This document shows positions 8,859 through 19,676 of a DNA stretch of 64,000 bases, in pieces. The DNA is from Nocardioides salarius. Lineage in GTDB: Bacteria; Actinomycetota; Actinomycetes; Propionibacteriales; Nocardioidaceae. Made by a program: the position numbers and the translations under genes. Numbering within the stretch: the stretch's first letter is position 1; every line of letters starts with the position of its first letter. The notes beneath the pieces are model-generated. The model worked only from the letters and a program-made list of their open reading frames with translations, ran no database searches and was not told the DNA's origin. Location of the stretch: NCBI RefSeq assembly GCF_016907435.1, contig NZ_JAFBBZ010000001.1, positions 2,294,001-2,358,000 on the forward strand. The letters are read 5' to 3'.

Positions 8859-10094
8859 TCAGGTCCGGCCGGTCGCCTCGGGCTCCGCGCCGGTGAGCCG
8901 GACGTCGGTGACGGTGCGCCGGGTGGCGGCGACCGCGCCGACCAGGACGGCCAGGGCGAAGCAGCCCAGCTGCACCCGGCCGGCCCCGAAAGCGAGGGCC
9001 AGTGGCCCGACGGCGAGCTGGCCGATGGGCGTGGCGACGAAGGAGAAGAACCCGTCGATCGACATGATCCGCGACAGCATCGCCTCGGGCACCTTCTCCT
9101 GCACCGTCATGTTCCAGGCCAGGTCGAGCAGGCTCAGCGCCGCGCCGGCGATGACGAAGGAGGCGGTGAGCAGCCAGGTGCTCACGTGGGTGCCGAGCAC
9201 CAGCATCGGCAGGCACCAGATCGGGAAGGTGATCATGATCGTGCGCAGCGGCACCTTCAGGCTGACGCGGGCCAGGAAGAACGCCGCGACGAAGACGCCG
9301 ACCGCCTGGCCCGAGCGGGCCAGGCCCCAGCCCGTGCTGCCGATCGTGTCGTCGGCGATGCTCGGGCCGAGCACCCCGATGGCGCCGCTGACGAGCGCGT
9401 TGAACACCAGCGACGCCGACGCCGCCGGGATCACCCAGCCGAGCTGACGCGCGAAGCTCCACCCCGCCACGAAGTCGCCCAGCACGCTCGTCGCGGCGCC
9501 GCTGCGATCGCCCGGCGGCAGTCGCACCAGCGACAGGAACCCCGCCGCCACGACGTACGTCGCCGCGTCGAAGCCCAGCGCCCAGCCCGGGCCGGCGGTC
9601 GCGACCAGCAATCCCGAGAGTGCCGGGCCCAGGATGCCCACGGCACTCGACGCCTGTCCGATGAGCAGGAAGGCGGCCTTGCGCTCCGCGACCGGCAGCA
9701 GGATCGGCACCATGCCCAGGAACGCCGGGTAGCTCACCGCGAAGACCGTGCCCGCCACGAACTGCAGGACGGCCAGGTGCCACACCTCGGCCAGGCCGGT
9801 GACGACCAGGAAGGCCGTCAGTCCCTGCGCGACGCCCAGCACCAGGTTGCACCCGCGCAGCACGACCGCCCGCGGCAGCCGGTCGGCGATCGCGCCGCCC
9901 AGCAGCATGAACACCACCGACGGCACGCTCCACGCCGCGAGCACCACACCCAGGTCGGCCGCCGAGTCGCTGATCGCGAGCACGGCGAACGCCAGCGCCA
10001 CGCCCGACATCGACGACCCCGCGCGGTTCACGACCTGGCCGATGAAGAAGTAGCGGAAGGCGGGGGTGGCGAGCGGGGACAGGCGGGTGCTCAC
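8859..10094 (-). CDS. MFS transporter
   Basis: 411 residues with about twelve membrane segments and no long soluble insert. The N-terminus (about 14-45) carries FFIGQVVNRAGSSMSGVAL, typical of the MFS group of drug or siderophore exporters; a basic DRLPR loop follows helix 2 in the usual motif A position. It starts at a GTG (10094-10092). The gene is transcribed away from the TetR-led operon, and the two starts are only 90 bases apart with a dyad between, so the same TetR protein probably controls it. It may move the operon's substrate or a toxic intermediate; that is inference from position only. Confidence 0.88.
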   Translation of the reverse strand: MSTRLSPLATPAFRYFFIGQVVNRAGSSMSGVALAFAVLAISDSAADLGVVLAAWSVPSVVFMLLGGAIADRLPRAVVLRGCNLVLGVAQGLTAFLVVTGLAEVWHLAVLQFVAGTVFAVSYPAFLGMVPILLPVAERKAAFLLIGQASSAVGILGPALSGLLVATAGPGWALGFDAATYVVAAGFLSLVRLPPGDRSGAATSVLGDFVAGWSFARQLGWVIPAASASLVFNALVSGAIGVLGPSIADDTIGSTGWGLARSGQAVGVFVAAFFLARVSLKVPLRTIMITFPIWCLPMLVLGTHVSTWLLTASFVIAGAALSLLDLAWNMTVQEKVPEAMLSRIMSIDGFFSFVATPIGQLAVGPLALAFGAGRVQLGCFALAVLVGAVAATRRTVTDVRLTGAEPEATGRT

Positions 10095-10133
10095 CCGGAA
10101 AAGTAAAGCCCACTTCTGGCGCCGGCGCCCTGG

Positions 10134-10178
10134 TCAACAAAAGTCAGGCTTGACTGTTTGTTGATGAGCCACCAGGCT
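10134..10178. promoter_or_regulatory. TetR operator and promoter of the catabolic operon
   Basis: TCAACAAAAGTCA (10134-10146) and TGACTGTTTGTTGA (10151-10164) form an inverted repeat with one unpaired base. On the plus strand TTGACT (10150-10155) and CAGGCT (10173-10178) have a 17-base spacer, and CAGGCT ends 6 bases before a GTG at 10185. The dyad covers the -35 and lies between the divergent MFS and TetR genes. Confidence 0.75.
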
Positions 10179-10184
10179 GTGCTC

Positions 10185-10799
10185 GTGACCAGCGCCCCCA
10201 CCCGTGTGCCCCAGGGCGAGCGCACCCGGCTGATGCGGGCGCGGCTCCTCGACGCCACCGTCGAGCTGCTGGTCGAGCGCGGCTTCGCCGGCACCACGAC
10301 CACGCTGGTCAGCGAGCGGGCCGGGGTGAGCCGCGGGGCCCAGCTGCACCACTTCCCGACCAAGAACGACCTGGTCGTCGCCGCCGTCGAGCACCTCACC
10401 GAGGTGCGCGGCGCCGAGCTGGCCGCCGCCGCGACCGCGCTGCCGCCCGACGTGCCGCGCACCCGGGGCGTGCTGCAGGTGCTCGCCGACCACTTCACCT
10501 CCCCGGTCTTCGTCGCCGCCCTCGAGCTGTGGGTGGCCGCCCGCACCGACCCCGGCCTGCACGCCTCCGTCGGTCCGCTCGAGCAGCGGGTCGGCCGCGA
10601 CACCCACCGCCTGACCGTCGACCTGCTCGACGCCGACGAGTCCGTCGACGGCGTCCGCGAGCTGGTGCAGGCCACCCTCGACCTGGTCCGCGGCCTCGGC
10701 CTGGCCAACACCGTCACCGACGACGCCGCCCGCCGTGCCCGAATCCTGGACCGCTGGGCCGACACGCTCGACACCACCCTCACGAGGAGAACGCGATGA
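10185..10799 (+). CDS. TetR family regulator of the AtuA-like operon
   Basis: 204 residues from GTG 10185. The helix-turn-helix domain covers about 12-60 (ARLLDATVELLVERGFAGTT, then VSERAGVSRGAQLHHFPTKNDLV). The C-terminal helices form the ligand pocket and dimer face. I chose GTG 10185 over ATG 10164 because a TTGACT-N17-CAGGCT promoter ends 6 bases before it and ATG 10164 overlaps the dyad and -35. The gene overlaps the next by 4 bases and heads eight co-directional genes. By analogy with AtuR of Pseudomonas it should repress the operon until a CoA-ester intermediate appears; the inducer is unknown here. Confidence 0.88.
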   Translation: MTSAPTRVPQGERTRLMRARLLDATVELLVERGFAGTTTTLVSERAGVSRGAQLHHFPTKNDLVVAAVEHLTEVRGAELAAAATALPPDVPRTRGVLQVLADHFTSPVFVAALELWVAARTDPGLHASVGPLEQRVGRDTHRLTVDLLDADESVDGVRELVQATLDLVRGLGLANTVTDDAARRARILDRWADTLDTTLTRRTR

Positions 10800-11596
10800 G
10801 TGACCTGCTCGAGGCCCTGCTGGGCGACCTGCGCGCGGAGGGCGACCAGCTCTGGTCGACCGTCGCCGGGCTCGACGCCGACGGCTGGGCCACGCCCACC
10901 CCGGCCCCCGGTTGGAGCGTGGCCACCCAGGTCGCCCACCTGGCCTGGACCGACGAGGTCGCCGCCCTGGCGGCCCGCAGCCACACCCCCGAGGGCAAGG
11001 TCGCCTGGGACGAGGTCGTCCTCGCCGCGATGGCCGACCCCGCCGGCTTCGTCGACACCGCCGCCGAGGAGGTGGCCCGCCTGGCCCCCGAGGCCCTGCT
11101 CGCCCGCTGGGGCAAGGCCCGTGAGGAGCTGACCATCGCGCTGCGCGAGGTGCCCGCCGGCGAGAAGATGCCCTGGTTCGGCCCGCCGATGTCGCCGACC
11201 TCGATGGGCACCGCCCGCTTCATGGAGACCTGGGCGCACTCCCTCGACGTGTACGACGCCCTCGACCAGCGGCACGAGCCGACCGACCGCGTCCGCCACG
11301 TCGCCCATCTCGGTGTGCGCACCCGCGACTTCGCCTACTCCGTGCACGAGCAGCAGCCGCCCGCCGAGCCGTTCCGCGTGCAGCTCGTCTCGCCCTCGGG
11401 GCAGACCTGGGCCTGGGGGCCGGAGGAGGCCACCCAGACCGTGACCGGGTCGGCGTACGACTTCTGCCTGCTCGTCACCCAGCGCGTGCACCGCGACGAC
11501 ACCGACCTGGTCGCCACCGGCGCCGACGCCGAGCACTGGCTCACCATCGCGCAGGCCTTCGCCGGCCCCGCCGGCCCCGGGCGGGAGCAGCGATGA
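10796..11596 (+). CDS. TIGR03084-type maleylpyruvate-isomerase-like protein
   Basis: 266 residues. The N-terminal half is a DinB-like four-helix bundle of the mycothiol-dependent maleylpyruvate isomerase type: PAPGWSVATQVAHLAWTDEVA near 38-58 and an METWAHSLDVYDAL segment near 142-155 supply His/Glu/Asp residues that bind a metal. The remainder matches the family named TIGR03084, which has no proven reaction and is usually next to AtuA-like genes. Related enzymes use mycothiol, the main thiol of actinobacteria. A GAGGAGA ribosome site precedes the ATG, and both ends overlap neighbours by 4 bases. The catalytic role in the operon is not known. Confidence 0.85.
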   Translation: MSDLLEALLGDLRAEGDQLWSTVAGLDADGWATPTPAPGWSVATQVAHLAWTDEVAALAARSHTPEGKVAWDEVVLAAMADPAGFVDTAAEEVARLAPEALLARWGKAREELTIALREVPAGEKMPWFGPPMSPTSMGTARFMETWAHSLDVYDALDQRHEPTDRVRHVAHLGVRTRDFAYSVHEQQPPAEPFRVQLVSPSGQTWAWGPEEATQTVTGSAYDFCLLVTQRVHRDDTDLVATGADAEHWLTIAQAFAGPAGPGREQR

Positions 11597-13359
11597 CGGG
11601 CACGCTCGCGCCGACACTGCTGGTCGGCAACTGCTCCGGCTTCTACGGCGACCGGATCTCGGCGATGCGCGAGATGCTCGAGGGCAGCCTCGAGGACGGG
11701 CGCACCCTCGACGTCCTCACCGGCGACTACCTCGCCGAGCTGACCATGCTGATCCTCGGCAAGGACACGATGCGCGACGAGTCCCTCGGTTACGCGCGCA
11801 CCCACCTGCGCCAGCTCGAGAACTGTCTGGGCCTGGCGCTCGAGCGCGGCACCCGGATCGTCTCCAACGCCGGCGGCCTCAACCCCGCCGGGCTCGCCGC
11901 CAAGGTCCGCGAGGTCGCGCAGGGCCTGGGCCTCGACGTCGCCGTCGCCCACGTCGAGGGCGACGACCTGCGCGCCCGCGCCGCCGAGCTCGGCCTCGAC
12001 GGCGCCCTGACCGCCAACGCCTACCTCGGCGGCTTCGGCATCGCCCGCGCCCTCACCGCCGGCGCCGACGTCGTGGTCACCGGCCGCGTCACCGACGCCT
12101 CCCTGGTCGTCGGCCCCGCCGCCGCCCACTTCGGCTGGAGCGCCGACCAGCACGACGAGCTCGCCGGCGCCGTGGTCGCCGGCCACGTGCTCGAGTGCGG
12201 CACCCAGGCCACCGGCGGCAACTTCAGCGGCTTCCGCTCGCTCGCCGCGGCCGGCGTCGACCTCTCGCAGCCGCTCGGCTTCCCCGTCGCCGAGATCGAG
12301 GCCGACGGCTCCTCGACCATCACCAAGCACGCCGGCACCGGCGGCGCGGTCACCGTCGACACCGTCACCGCCCAGCTGGTCTACGAGATCCAGTCCACCC
12401 GCTACCTGGGCCCCGACGTCACCACCCACCTCGACACCGTGCGCCTCGAGCAGGTCGGCCCCGACCGGGTGCGGGTCAGCGACGTCGTCGGCGAGGCACC
12501 GCCCGAGCAGCTCAAGGTCTGCGTCAACGAGCTCGGCGGGTGGCGCAACACCGTCGAGCTGGTCCTCACCGGCCTCGACGTCGAGGCCAAGGCCGACTGG
12601 GTGCGCGAGCAGCTCTCGCCACGGCTCACCGCCCAGGAGGTCACCTGGAGCCGGCCCACCGCGCCCGCCGCCGACGCCGACACCGAGGAGGGCGCCTCGG
12701 TGCTGCTGCGCTGCACCGTCACCGACCCCGAGCAGGGCCCCGTCGCCAAGGCGTTCACCGGCCCCGCGGTCGAGCTCGCCCTCGGCTCCTACCCCGGCTT
12801 CACGATGACCGGCCCGCCCGCGGCCCCCACGCCCTACGGCGTCTACCGCGCGGCGTACGTCGACCGCTCGGCCGTCGAGCACGTCGTGGTGCTGCCCGAC
12901 GGCACCCGCGAGAGGGTGCCCGACCCGACGGCGTACGCCGAGGCCGACCACACGCTGGGCCTGCGCCCCTCGCCGTACCCCGCGCCCGCCGACACCCTCA
13001 ACCGCCGGCTGCCGCTGGGCACCTTCGTGCACGCCCGCTCCGGCGACAAGGGCGGCGACGCCAACCTGGGCCTGTGGGTCTCCCACGACGGCCCCGACGA
13101 CAAGTACGCCGCCCGGGTGACCTGGCTGGCCAAGATCATCAGCCCGCGCAAGGTCCGGGAGCTGCTGCCCGAGACCGCCGCGCTGCCCGACGAGGCGATC
13201 GAGGTGCACGTGCTGCCCAACCTCGGCGCGGTCAACGTCGTCATCAAGGGGCTGCTCGGGCGCGGGGTGGCCGCCTCGACCCGCTTCGACCCGCAGGCCA
13301 AGGGCCTCGGCGAGTGGGCCCGGGCCCGCTCGGTGCACATCCAGGAGGGACTGCTGTGA
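11593..13359 (+). CDS. AtuA-like (DUF1446) protein
   Basis: 588 residues. The N-terminal DUF1446 domain covers about 5-450 (begins LLVGNCSGFYGDR; includes SNAGGLNPAGLA and VVTGRVTDASLVVGP) and the C-terminal AtuA domain about 478-588 (HARSGDKGGDANLGLW; NVVIKGLLGRGV). AtuA is required for acyclic terpene (citronellol/geraniol) use in Pseudomonas, but its reaction is not established. Here it sits between a TIGR03084-type protein and an acyl-CoA dehydrogenase, with overlaps on both sides, and upstream of a biotin-dependent carboxylase, the same company it keeps in the atu cluster. The substrate could equally be another branched acyl-CoA. Confidence 0.88.
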   Translation: MTGTLAPTLLVGNCSGFYGDRISAMREMLEGSLEDGRTLDVLTGDYLAELTMLILGKDTMRDESLGYARTHLRQLENCLGLALERGTRIVSNAGGLNPAGLAAKVREVAQGLGLDVAVAHVEGDDLRARAAELGLDGALTANAYLGGFGIARALTAGADVVVTGRVTDASLVVGPAAAHFGWSADQHDELAGAVVAGHVLECGTQATGGNFSGFRSLAAAGVDLSQPLGFPVAEIEADGSSTITKHAGTGGAVTVDTVTAQLVYEIQSTRYLGPDVTTHLDTVRLEQVGPDRVRVSDVVGEAPPEQLKVCVNELGGWRNTVELVLTGLDVEAKADWVREQLSPRLTAQEVTWSRPTAPAADADTEEGASVLLRCTVTDPEQGPVAKAFTGPAVELALGSYPGFTMTGPPAAPTPYGVYRAAYVDRSAVEHVVVLPDGTRERVPDPTAYAEADHTLGLRPSPYPAPADTLNRRLPLGTFVHARSGDKGGDANLGLWVSHDGPDDKYAARVTWLAKIISPRKVRELLPETAALPDEAIEVHVLPNLGAVNVVIKGLLGRGVAASTRFDPQAKGLGEWARARSVHIQEGLL

Positions 13360-14501
13360 GCGAGATCCACGAGCTCGGTGCCGAGTTCGCCCGCCGGGAG
13401 GTCGTCGACCACCTGCAGGAGTGGGAGGACGCCGGCACCATCCCGCGCGAGCTGCACGCCGCCGCCGCCAAGCAGGGGCTGCTCGGCCTGGCCTTCCCCA
13501 CCGAGGTGGGCGGCGAGGCCGGCTCGATGCTCGACACCGTCGACCTGCAGGAGGGGATGCTCTCGGCCGGCGCCTCCAGCGGCCTGCTCGCCGGCTTGTT
13601 CACCTCGGGCATCGCGCTGCCCCACATGGTCGCGGCCGCCGGCCGCGGCGAGGCCGGCGCCGACGCGCTGGTCGACCGGTTCGTGCGGCCCACGCTGGCC
13701 GGCGAGCTGATCGGCTCCCTGGCGATCACCGAGCCGGGCGGCGGCTCCGACGTCGCCGGCCTGCGCACCACGGCCGTCCGCGACGGCGACCACTACGTCG
13801 TCAACGGCGCCAAGACCTTCATCACCTCGGGCGTGCGCGCCGACTTCGTGACCACCGCGGTGCGCACCGGCCAGCCCGGCCACGCCGGCGTCAGCCTGCT
13901 CGTCGTCGAGCGCGGCACGCCCGGCTTCACCGTCGACCGCTCGCTGCGCAAGATGGGCTGGCACTGTTCCGACACCGCCGAGCTGTCGTACGTCGACGTG
14001 CGGGTGCCGGTGGGCAACCTCGTGGGCGCCGAGGGCTCGGGCTTCTACCAGATCGCCGAGCAGTTCGTCTCCGAGCGGATCGCCCTGGCGGTGCACGCCT
14101 ACGGCATCGCCGCGCGCAGCCTCGAGCTGACCGCCGCCTACTGCCGCGAGCGCGACACCTTCGGCAGGCCGCTGGTGGCCAACCAGGTGGTGCGCCACAA
14201 GCTGGTCGAGATGCACCGCCAGGTCGAGGTGGCGCGCACCTACACCCGCGCCGTCGTCGAGCGCGGCGCGAGCGTGGCCGAGGCCTGCCTGGCCAAGCAG
14301 ACGGCCTGCGACGCGGCGACGTACGTCTGCGACCAGGCGGTGCAGCTGCACGGCGGCACCGGCTACATGCACGGCACCGAGGTGGAGCGGCACTACCGCG
14401 ACGCCCGCATCCTGCCCATCGGCGGCGGCGCCACCGAGGTCCTCACCGACCTCGCGGCCAAGCTGCTGGGCTACGCACCCACGAGAGGCGAGAGCCGATG
14501 A
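13356..14501 (+). CDS. Acyl-CoA dehydrogenase
   Basis: 381 residues from a GTG overlapping the AtuA stop, with AGGAGG upstream. The fold is complete: N-terminal helices, the FAD-contact motif LAITEPGGGSDVAGLRT near 125-141, beta-domain WITSG-like TFITSGVRADF, and C-terminal helices with QLHGGTGYMHGTEVERHYRDAR. It should oxidise an acyl-CoA to the 2-enoyl-CoA using FAD and electron-transfer flavoprotein in the cytoplasm. In an atu-like pathway this would be a citronellyl-CoA-type dehydrogenase (AtuD) feeding the carboxylase encoded two genes on. A second, different dehydrogenase closes the operon, so each may serve a different chain length. Confidence 0.9.
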   Translation: MSEIHELGAEFARREVVDHLQEWEDAGTIPRELHAAAAKQGLLGLAFPTEVGGEAGSMLDTVDLQEGMLSAGASSGLLAGLFTSGIALPHMVAAAGRGEAGADALVDRFVRPTLAGELIGSLAITEPGGGSDVAGLRTTAVRDGDHYVVNGAKTFITSGVRADFVTTAVRTGQPGHAGVSLLVVERGTPGFTVDRSLRKMGWHCSDTAELSYVDVRVPVGNLVGAEGSGFYQIAEQFVSERIALAVHAYGIAARSLELTAAYCRERDTFGRPLVANQVVRHKLVEMHRQVEVARTYTRAVVERGASVAEACLAKQTACDAATYVCDQAVQLHGGTGYMHGTEVERHYRDARILPIGGGATEVLTDLAAKLLGYAPTRGESR

Positions 14502-14976
14502 TCCTGGACCGACTCGTACCCCCGATGACCGGCGAGGTCACGGTCGCGATGGCGGCCCCGCCCGAGGAGGTGTGGGCGCTGGTCAGCGACGTGACCCGGA
14601 TCGGTGAGTTCTCGCCCGAGACCTTCGAGGCGCGCTGGACCCGCGGCTCCACCGGCCCCGAGGTCGGCGCCAGCTTCAAGGGCCACGTCAAGCGCAACGG
14701 CGTGGGGCCGACGTACTGGACGCCCTGCCAGGTCACGGCCTGCGAGGAGCCGCGGCTCTTCGAGTTCAGCGTCGGCACCGACGACGTGACGGTCAACAGC
14801 TGGGGCTACCGCATCGAGCCCGACGGCGCGGGCGGCTCGCGGGTCACCGAGTACTTCCGGCTCTCCGCCGCGCTGCCGTTCCGGGCCTACTGGCTGGTGC
14901 TCGGCCGACTGCGCCGGCGCACCAACGCCAACGGCATGCGCACGACGCTGGAGAGGATGAAGCAGGTGGTGGAGTC

Positions 14977-14980
<4 letters not shown>
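14498..14980 (+). CDS. SRPBCC family protein in the AtuA-like operon
   Basis: 160 residues. It has the polyketide-cyclase-like SRPBCC pattern: a first strand and helix (MAAPPEEVWALVSDVTRIGEF), a central sheet with VGASFKGHVKRNG, and a long C-terminal helix with TTLERMKQVVES. Such proteins bind hydrophobic ligands. It overlaps both neighbours by 4 bases, so it belongs to the pathway, perhaps carrying or isomerising a hydrophobic acyl intermediate. There is no counterpart in the Pseudomonas atu cluster. Function is inferred from position only. Confidence 0.85.
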
Positions 14981-16541
<1,561 letters not shown>

Positions 16542-16545
<4 letters not shown>

Positions 16546-18491
16546 GCGCGTCCATGATCAATCGACTGCTGGTCGCCAACCGGGCCGAGATCGCCTCGCG
16601 GGTCTTCCGGACCTGCCGGGCGCTGGGCATCGAGACCGTCGCCGTGCACTCCGACGCCGACGCCGCCCTGCCCTACGTCGCCGAGGCCGACGCCGCCGTG
16701 CGGCTGCCCGGCAACGCGCCGGGCGAGACCTACCTGCGCGCCGACCTGGTGCTCGAGGCCGCCCGGGCCGCGGGCGCCGACGCGATCCACCCCGGCTACG
16801 GCTTCCTCTCCGAGAACGCCGACTTCGCCCGTGCCGTCGAGGCCGCCGGGCTGACCTGGGTCGGCCCGGCCCCCGCCTCGATCGAGCAGATGGGCTCGAA
16901 GATCGAGTCCAAGAAGCTGATGGAGGCCGCCGGGGTCCCGGTGCTCACCGACCACACGGTCGAGACCGCCACCGAGGCCGACCTGCCGCTGATCGTCAAG
17001 GCCTCCGCCGGCGGTGGCGGGCGCGGCATGCGCATCGTGCGCACCCTGGCCGACCTGCCCGGCGAGGTGGCGGCCGCGCAGGCCGAGGCCGCCTCCGCGT
17101 TCGGCGACGGCACCGTCTTCGTCGAGACGTACGTCGAGGCCGGGCGCCACGTCGAGGTGCAGGTGCTCGGCGACGGCCGCGGCGGCGCGGTGGCCGTCGG
17201 CGAGCGCGACTGCTCGCTGCAGCGGCGCCACCAGAAGGTCGTCGAGGAGTCGCCGGCCCCGGGGCTGCGCCCCGAGGTCGCCGCCGCCATGCACGAGGCC
17301 GCCGTGGCCGCCGCGACCGCGATCGACTACCGCGGCGCCGGCACCGTGGAGTTCCTTTACGACCCCGCCACCGAGCGGTTCTTCTTCCTCGAGATGAACA
17401 CCCGCCTGCAGGTCGAGCACCCGGTCACCGAGCTGGTGCACGGCCTCGACCTGGTCGAGCAGCAGCTCGCGGTCGCCGAGGGCCACGGCCTGCCCGAGGT
17501 GCCGCCCGCGCGGGGCCACGCCATCGAGGTGCGGCTCTACGCCGAGGACCCCGCCGCCGACTACCAGCCGCAGAGCGGCGTGCTGAGCCGCTTCGAGATC
17601 CCCGGCGCGCTGGGCGAGGAGCCGGGGGTGCGCGTCGACGCGGGATTCGCCAGCGGCTCGGTCGTCTCCACCCACTACGACGCCATGCTGGCCAAGGTGG
17701 TCGTGCACGCCACGACCCGTGAGGCCGCAGCCCGGCGGCTGGCCGGCGTCCTCTCGCGGGCCCGGATCCACGGCCTGGTCACCAACCGCGACCTGCTGGT
17801 CGCGGCGCTGCGCGAGCCCGACTTCGTCGCGGGCCGGGTCAGCACCGGCTTCCTCGCCGAGCACCCCGACGTGTTCGCCGGGGCCGAGGCCGACCCGGGT
17901 GCGCCGGTCGCCGCCGCGCTGGCCCTGGCCGAGCGCGCCCGCGCCGAGCGCACCGTCCAGCACGGCGCCCCGGTCGCCTGGCGCAACGTGGTCTCCGCGC
18001 CGCAGCGCACCGAGCTCGAGGCGCCCGGCGCCGACGAGTCGGTGGTGGTGCAGTGGTGGGGCGGTCGCGACGGCTACAGCGTCGAGGGCTTCCGCGTGGT
18101 CTCGGTGAGCGCCACGGCCGTGAGCCTCGAGCGCGACGGCGTGCGCACGACGTACGACGTGGCGCTGAGCGGCCCGACCCACCGCGCGGTCGTCGACGTC
18201 GACTCCCCGCGCGGGCACCTGCGCCTGGTGCGGGTGCCGCGCTTCACCGACCCGGCCGACGCGGTCGCCAGCGGCAGCCTGCTGGCGCCGATGCCCGGCA
18301 GCGTCGTGAAGGTCCTGGTCGCCCAGGGCGACGAGGTCGGCGCCGGTGATCCGGTGCTGGTGCTCGAGGCGATGAAGATGCAGCACACGGTCAGCGCTCC
18401 CACCGACGGTGTGGTGGTCACGCTCGACGTACGACCCGGCTCGCAGGTCGCGGCCGGAGAGGTCCTGGCAGTAGTGGAGGAGAAGCAATGA
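16542..18491 (+). CDS. Acyl-CoA carboxylase, biotin carboxylase/carrier (alpha) subunit
   Basis: 649 residues. The biotin carboxylase domain covers about 5-450 (INRLLVANRAEIASRVF; the ATP-grasp glycine-rich loop KASAGGGGRGMR near 150-161; EMNTRLQVEHPVTE near 284-297). A BT/linker region follows, then a biotinyl domain with EAMKM whose K612 is the biotinylated lysine. It carboxylates its own biotin with ATP and bicarbonate and hands it to the beta subunit. The start is GTG 16542, which overlaps the beta-subunit stop by 4 bases; ATG 16554 is an in-frame alternative that would remove four residues. The order beta-alpha matches MCC and GCC operons. Confidence 0.91.
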
Positions 18492-19654
18492 GCACGCACG
18501 CGTTCACCGAGACCGAGGAGCGCCAGGAGCTGCGCAAGCAGGTCGCCAAGCTGGCCGCGACCTACGGGCGCGACTACTTCGTCGAGAAGGCCCGCTCCGG
18601 CGGCAAGACGACCGACCTGTGGATGGCGATCGCCAAGAACGGCTACCTGGGCATCAACATCCCCGAGGAGTACGGCGGCGGGGGCGGCGGCATCGGCGAC
18701 ATCGCCGCGGTCTGCGAGGAGCTCTCGGCGCAGGGCTGCCCGCTGCTGCTGATGGTGGTCAGCCCCGCGATCTGCGGCACCATCATCGCCCGTTACGGCA
18801 CCGAGGAGCAGAAGCAGAAGTGGCTGCCCGGGCTGTGCGACGGCACCGGCACGATGGCCTTCGCGATCACCGAGCCCGACGCCGGCACCAACACCCACAA
18901 CATCACCACCACTGCGCGCCGCGACGGCGACGGCTGGGTGCTCAACGGCCGCAAGATCTGGATCTCGGGCATCGACGAGGCCGACAACGTGCTGGTGGTG
19001 GCCCGCACCGAGGACGCGCGCACCGGCAAGCTCAAGCCGTGCCTGTTCGTGGTGCCCACCGACGCCGAGGGCTTCGAGGCCAACGCGATCCCGATGGAGA
19101 TCGTCAGCCCCGAGAACCAGTTCCAGGTGTTCATGGACGACGTGCGGCTGCCGGCCGACGCGCTCGTGGGCGATGAGGACGGCGGGCTCGTGCAGCTCTT
19201 CGCCGGGCTCAACCCCGAGCGGATCATGGCGGCGGCCTTCTCGCTGGGCCTGGCCCGCTACGCGCTGCGCCAGGCGACGGCGTACGCCAAGGAGCGCGAG
19301 GTCTTCGGCCAGCCGATCGGCGCCCACCAGGCGATCGCGCACCCGCTGGCGCAGAGCCACATCGAGATCGAGATGGCGCGGCTGATGAACCAGAAGGCCG
19401 CCGCCCTGCTCGACGCCGGTGAGGAGATGGCTGCGGGCGAGGCCGCCAACATGGCCAAGTACGCCGCCGCGGAGGCCGCCTGCGACGTCGTGGACCGCGC
19501 CGTGCAGACCCACGGCGGCAACGGCGCGAGCCAGGAGTACGGCATGGCGGGGCTGCTGGTGGCCACCCGCGTGGGCCGGATCGCGCCGGTCAGCCGCGAG
19601 ATGATCCTCAACTTCGTGTCCATGCACTCGCTGGGGCTGCCGAAGTCCTACTAG
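18488..19654 (+). CDS. Acyl-CoA dehydrogenase, last gene of the AtuA-like operon
   Basis: 388 residues, overlapping the carboxylase gene by 4 bases. FAD/substrate motifs are complete: MAFAITEPDAGTNTHN near 122-137, RKIWISGIDEADNV, and a C-terminal QTHGGNGASQEYGMAGLL stretch. It differs clearly from the dehydrogenase encoded at 13356 and resembles isovaleryl/citronellyl-type enzymes. It probably supplies the enoyl-CoA that the carboxylase uses, or acts after a round of chain shortening. No hydratase, lyase or CoA ligase gene follows, so those steps must be encoded elsewhere. The operon ends here, since the next gene has its own promoter box. Confidence 0.9.
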   Translation: MSTHAFTETEERQELRKQVAKLAATYGRDYFVEKARSGGKTTDLWMAIAKNGYLGINIPEEYGGGGGGIGDIAAVCEELSAQGCPLLLMVVSPAICGTIIARYGTEEQKQKWLPGLCDGTGTMAFAITEPDAGTNTHNITTTARRDGDGWVLNGRKIWISGIDEADNVLVVARTEDARTGKLKPCLFVVPTDAEGFEANAIPMEIVSPENQFQVFMDDVRLPADALVGDEDGGLVQLFAGLNPERIMAAAFSLGLARYALRQATAYAKEREVFGQPIGAHQAIAHPLAQSHIEIEMARLMNQKAAALLDAGEEMAAGEAANMAKYAAAEAACDVVDRAVQTHGGNGASQEYGMAGLLVATRVGRIAPVSREMILNFVSMHSLGLPKSY

Positions 19655-19663
19655 CCGACCAAC

Positions 19664-19669
19664 TAGCGT
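19664..19669 (+). promoter_or_regulatory. -10 box TAGCGT of a leaderless promoter
   Basis: TAGCGT is followed by 7 bases and GTG 19677. This decides the start of the YihY gene over the GTG at 19668, which lies inside the box. Confidence 0.6.
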
Positions 19670-19676
19670 GGGGCGG

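Noticed and set aside
10158..10184. TTG 10158 or ATG 10164 as start of the TetR regulator
   Set aside because: Both lie in the operator and upstream of the -10; GTG 10185 fits the promoter and the family N-terminus better.
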